A stretch of 11,506 nt of DNA. Origin: Mansonella perstans (taxonomy: Eukaryota > Nematoda > Chromadorea > Rhabditida > Onchocercidae). A program made the translations under genes and the position numbers. The notes under the pieces were generated by a model. It was not told the DNA's origin and did not search any database. It worked only from the letters and a program-made list of their open reading frames with translations. The stretch is taken from positions 1 through 11,506 of the forward strand of contig JBAMDO010000500.1 in NCBI GenBank assembly GCA_037074765.1. Direction: 5' to 3'. Each line of letters starts with the position of its first letter. The stretch's first letter is position 1. Positions 8,801 to 11,506 of the stretch are shown here, piece by piece.

Positions 8801-11506
8801 TTCAATTTTATTTTTTGTAATTTAAATTTTCTAATTTTTTTTTATTGCAAACATCTAAAAAAGCTTAAGGCAAGAAAATATAATTTTTGACGAACTGAAG
8901 ATGATTTTCGTTTTGCAATTGATTGTTTTGATCGCATTTCTTCATTTCGGACAATGCTAATTGTTGCTGAAATAAAAATGCAAATTTTTAAATTAATTTT
9001 TTCCTAATGGACTTTCTTAATTAATTAATTAATTAATCGATCCATCATTTGGTGGCAAATGATAATAAAATGAGAAAAGAAAATTTTCACTTTCAATATT
9101 AAAAATAAAAATTTACGATTAAAAATTTTTTTCAGAAATCTTTTTTTTTTCTCTTCAATTTCTTCAAGTTATTTTTCTCTGGCATTTGACATATTCATAG
9201 TCGTAATTACATTTGGACAATTTGTAAATTTCTCATAACAAATAAAATATAAATTTGTTTTAAAACCAGTTTAGCAAAAATTTTTTGATGATAACATCAT
9301 CAGAATAACATCAAATATAAAACTAGAAGAAAGAAAAGAAGAGTGAGAGAGAGATAGAAGGGGAAGACGAGTAGGGAGAAATGGGAAAAAAGGTAAATTA
9401 CATAAAACAGCGGAACAGAGAAAGGTAAATTAAATAAAGTAGCAGGACAGAGCGAGGTAAATTACATAAAATGGCAGGACGGAGAAAAGTAAATTACATA
9501 AAATAACAGGAATTATTTAACTATTAAAAATCAATTTATTAACTAATTTCTCTGTTTCAATTATTCATTGAAATCAACATTTTCAGAAAATTGTATCTTT
9601 CTTAATCCATATGCACATTTGAGAATTAGTTTTTCACATAATAAAAGACCCCATTATATATTAAAGCCGATCAGATTAGATGTTCAGAATAGTTAAAGCG
9701 TTTAAAAAGGATCGCTAATAATTCCCTCATATCTAAATATTTTTAGATATATCAGGAATTGACTGGGAATATATTTCATGTGAAGCATTTAAGTTAGGCG
9801 AAATTTCGAGAAAAATAATTCTTCTGCGAGCAAAAGTTGTCTACAACACTTAGGATTCCCCAGGCGGTCTCCGATCCAAGTACAAGCAACCAGGCCTAAC
9901 GTTGCTTAATTTGACAGATCGGACGAGATGTCGTGCTTTCAACGTGGTATGATATTATTTTAGCATTTCAAAATTTATCTATTAAATCTCTCCATTATGA
10001 AATTAAAAAAAAAAATTTGAACACCAATAATTGATTGATGAAACAAAACTAAAAAACTATTTGTGAAAATTCAATTAAATGATAATGATCAGTTTCAATC
10101 AATCAATTAGAAACATTCCCTGAGAATTTTGGGGGAAATTTTTGCTTTAAATGATGAAGAACTTTGAAGAAATTTTGAAATGAAGAAATTTCTCTCTGAT
10201 AATTGTATATTTAGGAGCTGTTCCACTCATTTCATATTAACAATTTTAAGGTAAGAAAGTGTGCCGTCAGTAGAGAGGTTTTAATAGATGAAGCGAGGAT
10301 GGGTCAAAATGGGAAATAGTATGAAGTTAAATAATGTTTTGGCTGATCAAAATGTGCAAGAAGAGATATGAAAAAGGTGAGGAGTGCGGGAAGGGCGGGG
10401 GAGAAAGAGCGGGGGAGTTAAAGGAGGAGTATAGTGGAAGAAGTATGCAACTATTAACAATGTTACGACACTTCTTACTGCAAAACTTCTCCATGTTGTG
10501 GTATGTAGTAAATTGTTAAACAATCACATACTGCAACTCATAAAAACTTGCTCCTTTCCTGAAGATCAGGTGTTCAGGATAATTGTGTACAAATTTCTTT
10601 GCTTAATTATATCGGCAAATTATTCGCTTGGAATTGATTGCTGAAGAGAAAAAATTCCGTTTGATTTTGGAATAACTGTTAATTATTTTCATCAAAATTT
10701 TACTTTCCATCATTTTATTATTAGTCCATTACATTCATATTTATATTACTTTAATTTGACCATATTTCAACTATACAAATATTTCAAATTTTGAAAAAAA
10801 ATTAAAATTATCATATAATAAATTTTGGAAAAATATTTTACCCGTTACTAATTGTAATGTAACAAAATTTTTAAGCGTGAATTGAGCCATAGTGTTAGTA
10901 GTGGTAGTGGTAGCAGTAGTAGTAGCAGTAACAGTAGCAGTAGCAGTAGTAGTAGTAATAGTAATAGTAATAGTAATAATAATAGTAATAGTAATAGTAG
11001 TAGCAGTAGCAGCAGTAGTAGTAGTAACAGTAATAGTAGCAGTAGTAGTGGTAGTAATAGTAGTAGTAGCAATGGATAATTTGTATTTCGTAATGATACT
11101 AGACTGTTTCATCAAATTATAATATGAGGAATGTGACAATCATGAAAGTAATTTGACGAGTAAGTTATATTACTTATTTTAAAATTGATCGAAAATGTTT
11201 TAAAATGATTTCTGTTCATATCACAAAACTATTACAGAATTAAAAATAATGATACTAAAATACAAATATCACTAAACACGATTAACAATACTACTTGGTT
11301 TAAAATAATAAGAAACTGTGCAATAATTAAAGCAATGATTTAATTAATACATTACTGTAGAAAATGAAATGATTGATTGATTTATACCTGATTGCAAAGC
11401 TTAGCTCGCGTAACACTAGCTTCTGATAATGCTTGATGTAAAAGTGTCATCTTATCAACAGGTTCTTTTTGCTTTTCCGTCATCTCATCGTCCTCGTTAT
11501 TTATTT
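5738..11506 (-). CDS. MEIS/PREP-class TALE homeodomain transcription factor (multi-exon, 5' partial)
   Basis: Joined from eleven minus-strand exons: 11388-11506 (edge), 8896-8966, 8093-8192, 7873-7947, 7422-7578, 6987-7084, 6788-6844, 6597-6716, 6378-6491, 6049-6125, 5738-5873. All junctions keep phase and give about 373 residues plus whatever lies beyond the edge, close to the usual size of MEIS/PREP proteins. Residues about 85-180 are the MEIS/PKNOX N-terminal domain (KLFPII, KCEAATQ, the [15 protein letters not shown] block, YLQTLRKKM). Residues about 278-340 are a TALE homeodomain ([33 protein letters not shown]). By family knowledge such proteins are nuclear, pair with PBX/EXD through the N-terminal domain and bind TGACA/G-like sites in development. 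The class is uncertain: KCEAATQ...ASF and ARRRIL lean towards PREP, while other parts fit neither class closely. The homeodomain is too divergent for a typical unc-62-type MEIS, so a psa-3-like or PREP-like gene is possible. The linker is Ser/Thr-rich and the tail after the homeodomain is short. Confidence 0.9.
6049..6125 (-). CDS. Exon: loop, helix 2 and start of helix 3 of the TALE homeodomain
   Basis: 25 codons plus two bases, acceptor TTTTTTTCAG, donor GTAAAT. The peptide [18 protein letters not shown] then QMVQINN plus a split Trp codon (TG|G) is a clear TALE signature. HPYP is the MEIS/PREP loop, followed by helix 2 and the NNW that begins the core of the recognition helix. EKEKAMLSQ also has a TGIF flavour, but the HPYP loop, the NNW (TGIF has CNW) and the MEIS N-terminal domain argue for MEIS/PREP. 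Confidence 0.96.
6378..6491 (-). CDS. Exon: N-terminal arm and helix 1 of the TALE homeodomain
   Basis: 38 codons, phase 0 on both sides, acceptor TTCTTCTAG, donor GTAAGA. An acidic lead ([15 protein letters not shown]) is followed by [19 protein letters not shown] and LHSS. This aligns with KKRGxxPKxATxxxxxWLFQHxx in MEIS and PREP proteins, with KRK as the basic N-terminal arm and TWLFLH as the end of helix 1. The intron falls just before the HPYP of the three-residue loop extension. Confidence 0.95.
6597..6716 (-). CDS. Ser/Thr-rich linker exon (40 codons)
   Basis: Exactly 40 codons, phase 0 on both sides. The acceptor is TTTTTTTAG, the donor the weak GTTTAA. The peptide begins [18 protein letters not shown], then a Ser/Thr/Asn-rich stretch ending [10 protein letters not shown]. 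Such low-complexity Ser/Thr-rich linkers between the MEIS domain and homeodomain are usual for this family. The SPT and SPS sites could be phosphorylation targets, which is inference only. The intron before it is only 71 nt (6717-6787). Confidence 0.75.
6788..6844 (-). CDS. Small linker exon (19 codons)
   Basis: Phase 0 on both sides between TTTTTTAG and GTAGAT. It encodes [19 protein letters not shown]. No motif is recognised. It lies in the variable linker between the two domains, and its support comes from phase, splice sites and position. Skipping it would keep the frame, so it could be a cassette exon. Confidence 0.7.
6987..7084 (-). CDS. Exon: end of the MEIS domain and acidic linker
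   Basis: A split codon (C|AA, Gln) links it to the previous exon, giving YLQTLRKKM at the place where family members have YI(S/A)CLKxKM, so the junction is strongly supported. The rest is an acidic, Ser-rich linker ([18 protein letters not shown]). The acceptor is TGTTCCAG and the donor GTACGA, ending phase 0 after CAG. Confidence 0.88.
7422..7578 (-). CDS. Exon encoding the core helix of the MEIS/PKNOX domain
   Basis: 52 codons plus one base, between a GATTTTGCAG acceptor and a strong GTAAGT donor. After a Ser/Asp-rich start ([18 protein letters not shown]) it reads [20 protein letters not shown] then [14 protein letters not shown]. This is the most conserved part of the N-terminal domain: [29 protein letters not shown] in known MEIS and PREP proteins. 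By family knowledge this amphipathic helix region is part of the PBX/EXD interaction surface. It is the single strongest piece of evidence for the class, independent of the homeodomain. Confidence 0.95.
7873..7947 (-). CDS. Exon encoding the MEIS/PKNOX domain (KCE block)
   Basis: Exactly 25 codons, phase 0 on both sides, between a TTTATTTTTAG acceptor and a GTGAAC donor. The peptide is [18 protein letters not shown] then TMDDVFQ. The KCE-A-TQ core, followed by an S/A-S-F and acidic D-D-x-F stretch, corresponds to the conserved KCE block and the following loop and helix of the MEIS domain. It resembles the PREP version (KCE-x-x-TQ...ASF) more than the MEIS version (KCELATC). The family's glycine-rich insertion between the two halves is absent, making the loop short. 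Confidence 0.88.
8093..8192 (-). CDS. Exon encoding the start of the MEIS/PKNOX domain
   Basis: The acceptor ATTTACAG is followed by one base completing a split codon, then 33 codons: [20 protein letters not shown], then [13 protein letters not shown]. AIxxHxLFPxxx matches the beginning of the MEIS N-terminal domain (AIYxHPLFPLL in vertebrate members), with the usual HP replaced by HK. The donor is the unusual GTTGGT (plus-strand ACCAAC at 8087-8092). This choice aligns the join LFPIIE|IMTKKCE residue for residue with the family's LFPLLALIFEKCE, with no gap. A second in-frame acceptor (TAG) lies nine bases downstream and would remove three residues. If the upstream exons belong to another gene, the Met in NEFMKAC is a possible start. 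Confidence 0.85.
8489..8578. repeat. 39-bp direct repeat, two copies
   Basis: Copies at 8489-8527 and 8540-8578 begin TTAAATTATAAAA and continue ATGATAATTCTAAAT. They differ at three positions and are separated by 12 bases, a recent local duplication. Confidence 0.9.
8783..8825. other. Perfect 16-bp inverted repeat (stem-loop)
   Basis: TTAAATTACAAAAAAT at 8783-8798 is the exact reverse complement of 8810-8825, around an 11-base loop. It lies 15 bases beyond the AATAAA at 8841-8846 on the minus strand, where a transcript 3' end would fall. It could also be chance in AT-rich DNA. Confidence 0.75.
8841..8846 (-). promoter_or_regulatory. AATAAA following the in-frame stop of the second exon
   Basis: A minus-strand AATAAA (TTTATT on plus) lies about 19 bases past the TAA at 8865-8867 reached if the weak GTTCGT donor is not used. 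It would fit the 3' end of a separate upstream gene, or premature (intronic) polyadenylation of the homeobox gene. A perfect 16-bp inverted repeat follows at 8783-8825. Confidence 0.35.
8896..8966 (-). CDS. Second exon: Gln/Asn-rich segment, or terminal exon to 8865
   Basis: The acceptor TTTATTTCAG sits just above 8966 (CT at 8967-8968). The exon reads [18 protein letters not shown] then NENHL, a hydrophilic, Gln/Asn-rich, helix-prone segment. If the GTTCGT donor at 8890-8895 is used, the exon is 71 nt and ends in phase 2, exactly what the next exon (starting with the third base of a codon) needs. If the donor is not used, the frame continues [10 protein letters not shown] to a TAA at 8865-8867, followed by AATAAA on the same strand at 8841-8846. 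Either the protein runs on into the MEIS domain, or this is the end of a distinct or truncated transcript. The donor is weak. Confidence 0.5.
9325..9390. repeat. Purine-rich (GA) tract
   Basis: The plus strand is almost purely A and G here, with GAGAGAGAGA and AAGAAAGAAAAGAAGAG, leading straight into the 32-bp minisatellite. On the transcribed minus strand this would be a polypyrimidine run in intronic RNA. No gene is seen. Confidence 0.7.
9391..9510. repeat. 32-bp minisatellite, about 3.75 copies
   Basis: Units begin at 9391, 9423, 9455 and 9487 with an exact 32-bp period and no indels. The unit begins AGGTAAATTACATAAAA and ends in a CAGGACAGAG-like segment. Copies differ by a few substitutions, and the last copy stops after 24 bases. 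It directly follows a purine-rich tract. Confidence 0.93.
9720..9760. other. Two-part hairpin-forming palindrome
   Basis: AATTCC (9720-9725) pairs with GGAATT (9755-9760), and inside it ATATCTAAA (9729-9737) pairs with TTTAGATAT (9742-9750) around a four-base loop, with a small unpaired bulge between the two stems. It lies about 80 bases from the 5S-like unit, on its 3' side. Function unknown. Confidence 0.6.
9838..9960 (-). rRNA. 5S rRNA-like sequence, degenerate (probable pseudogene or 5S-derived element)
   Basis: Read on the minus strand it follows the eukaryotic 5S rRNA for nearly its whole length: CATACCACGTTGAAAGCAC, CTCGTCCGATCTGTCAA, TTAAGCAACGTTAGGCCTGG (box A region), TACTTGGATCGGAGACCG (intermediate element region) and GGAATCCTAAGTGTTGTAGAC. 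It ends close to a TTTT run (plus 9832-9835), as a pol III terminator would. It appears broken. The first nine or so bases (AAATAATAT) cannot pair with the GTTGTAGAC 3' end, so helix I is lost. There are extra bases in GGTTGCTTGTACTTGG, where GGTTAGTACTTGG is expected, and one extra G in CCTGGGGAATCC. ACGTTGAA and AAGCAACGTT resemble nematode 5S. It lies alone in the large intron, not in an array. Confidence 0.85.
10355..10445 (+). other. G-rich purine tract with G-quadruplex potential
   Basis: Within very AT-rich DNA this stretch is mostly G and A on plus. Four G-runs lie at 10388-10390, 10393-10395, 10397-10401 and 10411-10415, separated by 2, 1 and 9 bases, so a quadruplex with one long loop is conceivable. 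It lies in the large intron, on the strand opposite the gene. The open frame across it has no coding features. Confidence 0.6.
10889..11074. repeat. Imperfect AGT/AGC/AAT trinucleotide microsatellite
   Basis: About 185 bp of AGT triplets interrupted by AGC, AAT, AAC and GGT triplets, nearly always in register. It yields long open frames of poly-Ser/Asn and poly-Val on plus and poly-Leu and poly-Thr on minus. These are artefacts of the repeat, because the same tract is open in several frames on both strands. It lies about 310 bases from the exon at 11388. Confidence 0.95.
11388..11506 (-). CDS. 5'-most exon in window (partial, runs off the edge)
   Basis: Open frame of 39 codons plus two bases to the window edge, ending CAG before a GTATAAAT donor (AC at 11386-11387), phase 0. 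The translation is acidic (NNEDDEM), then [10 protein letters not shown], then helix-prone ([19 protein letters not shown]). The Met codon at 11481-11483 could be the start, but the frame is still open upstream, so the true start may lie outside. No domain is recognised. It joins in phase to the exon ending at 8966. It may be the variable N-terminus of the homeodomain gene, or part of a separate coiled-coil-like gene whose last exon is 8865-8966. Confidence 0.55.

Larger units (their letters stand above)
8193..8895 (-). other. Intron (or intergenic gap) upstream of the MEIS-domain exons
   Basis: AT-rich, no coding signal. It holds the 39-bp direct repeat (8489-8578), the 16-bp inverted repeat (8783-8825) and the AATAAA at 8841-8846. 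Whether it is an intron or the gap between two genes depends on how the exon at 8896-8966 ends. Confidence 0.5.
8967..11387 (-). other. Large intron or spacer (2.4 kb) between the two 5' exons
   Basis: It is bounded by a TTTCAG acceptor at the 8966 exon and a GTATAAAT donor at the 11388 exon. It contains a TTAA tetranucleotide run near 9017-9037, the purine tract, 32-bp repeat, hairpin, 5S-like unit, G-rich tract and microsatellite listed separately, and a small hairpin at 10501-10531 (GTATGT/ACATAC around ATTGT/ACAAT). I see no protein-coding exon in it on either strand. Confidence 0.5.

Noticed and set aside
10334..10519. Plus-strand 61-codon frame rich in Gly, Glu and Lys
   Set aside because: It arises from the G-rich purine tract and has no domain, splice site or context support.
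10771..11139. Long open frames (poly-Thr, poly-Leu, poly-Ser/Asn, poly-Val) over the trinucleotide tract
   Set aside because: The same AGT/AGC/AAT repeat is open in several frames on both strands, which is a property of the repeat and not of a gene. No flanking motif or splice-consistent exon supports any of them.
1..11506. tRNA genes, spliced-leader RNA, CRISPR arrays or prokaryotic operons
   Set aside because: I found no tRNA TΨC-like GGTTCGA motif with a plausible cloverleaf, no nematode SL1 leader near the 5S-like unit, no spacer-repeat array and no tightly packed ORFs. The 32-bp repeats are contiguous with no spacers.

Overview
This looks like eukaryotic nuclear DNA, very AT-rich (about three quarters A+T by eye), with short introns, short U-rich 3' splice sites (TTTTCAG, TTTTTAG) and no bacterial gene packing. 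Together with a 5S rRNA-like sequence that reads like a nematode 5S, this suggests a nematode, possibly a filarial or other clade III worm. The organism is an inference. The gene call does not depend on it.

Main content: one gene on the minus strand, reconstructed from splice sites and matching reading phases, running from the right edge (11506) down to a stop at 5738-5740. It encodes a TALE-class homeodomain transcription factor of the MEIS/PREP group. Both hallmark domains are visible: the MEIS/PKNOX N-terminal domain, which contacts PBX/EXD partners (exons 8093-8192, 7873-7947, 7422-7578 and the start of 6987-7084), and a TALE homeodomain with the P-Y-P loop and W-F-x-N-A-R recognition helix (exons 6378-6491, 6049-6125 and 5738-5873). 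The nine exons from 8192 to 5738 are well supported. Two more 5' exons (8896-8966 and 11388-11506) join in phase but have no recognisable domain, and the first of them could instead be the terminal exon of a separate gene or short isoform, because it runs to a stop followed by AATAAA.

Layout: 1-5397 is gene-poor AT-rich DNA with short tandem duplications, one perfect 24-bp inverted repeat, and two open or decayed reading frames that I cannot identify (2295-2522 and 3482-3661, plus strand). 5398-5737 is the probable 3' UTR. 5738-8192 is the domain-coding core. 8193-8895 is an intron holding a 39-bp direct repeat and a strong hairpin. 8967-11387 is a 2.4-kb intron (or intergenic spacer) holding a purine tract, a 32-bp minisatellite, a hairpin, a degenerate 5S rRNA-like unit, a G-rich tract and a long AGT/AGC/AAT microsatellite.

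I see no convincing new multi-gene system. The notable points are the divergent MEIS/PREP gene itself, its ambiguous 5' exon, and the small repeat and RNA-like elements in its large intron.
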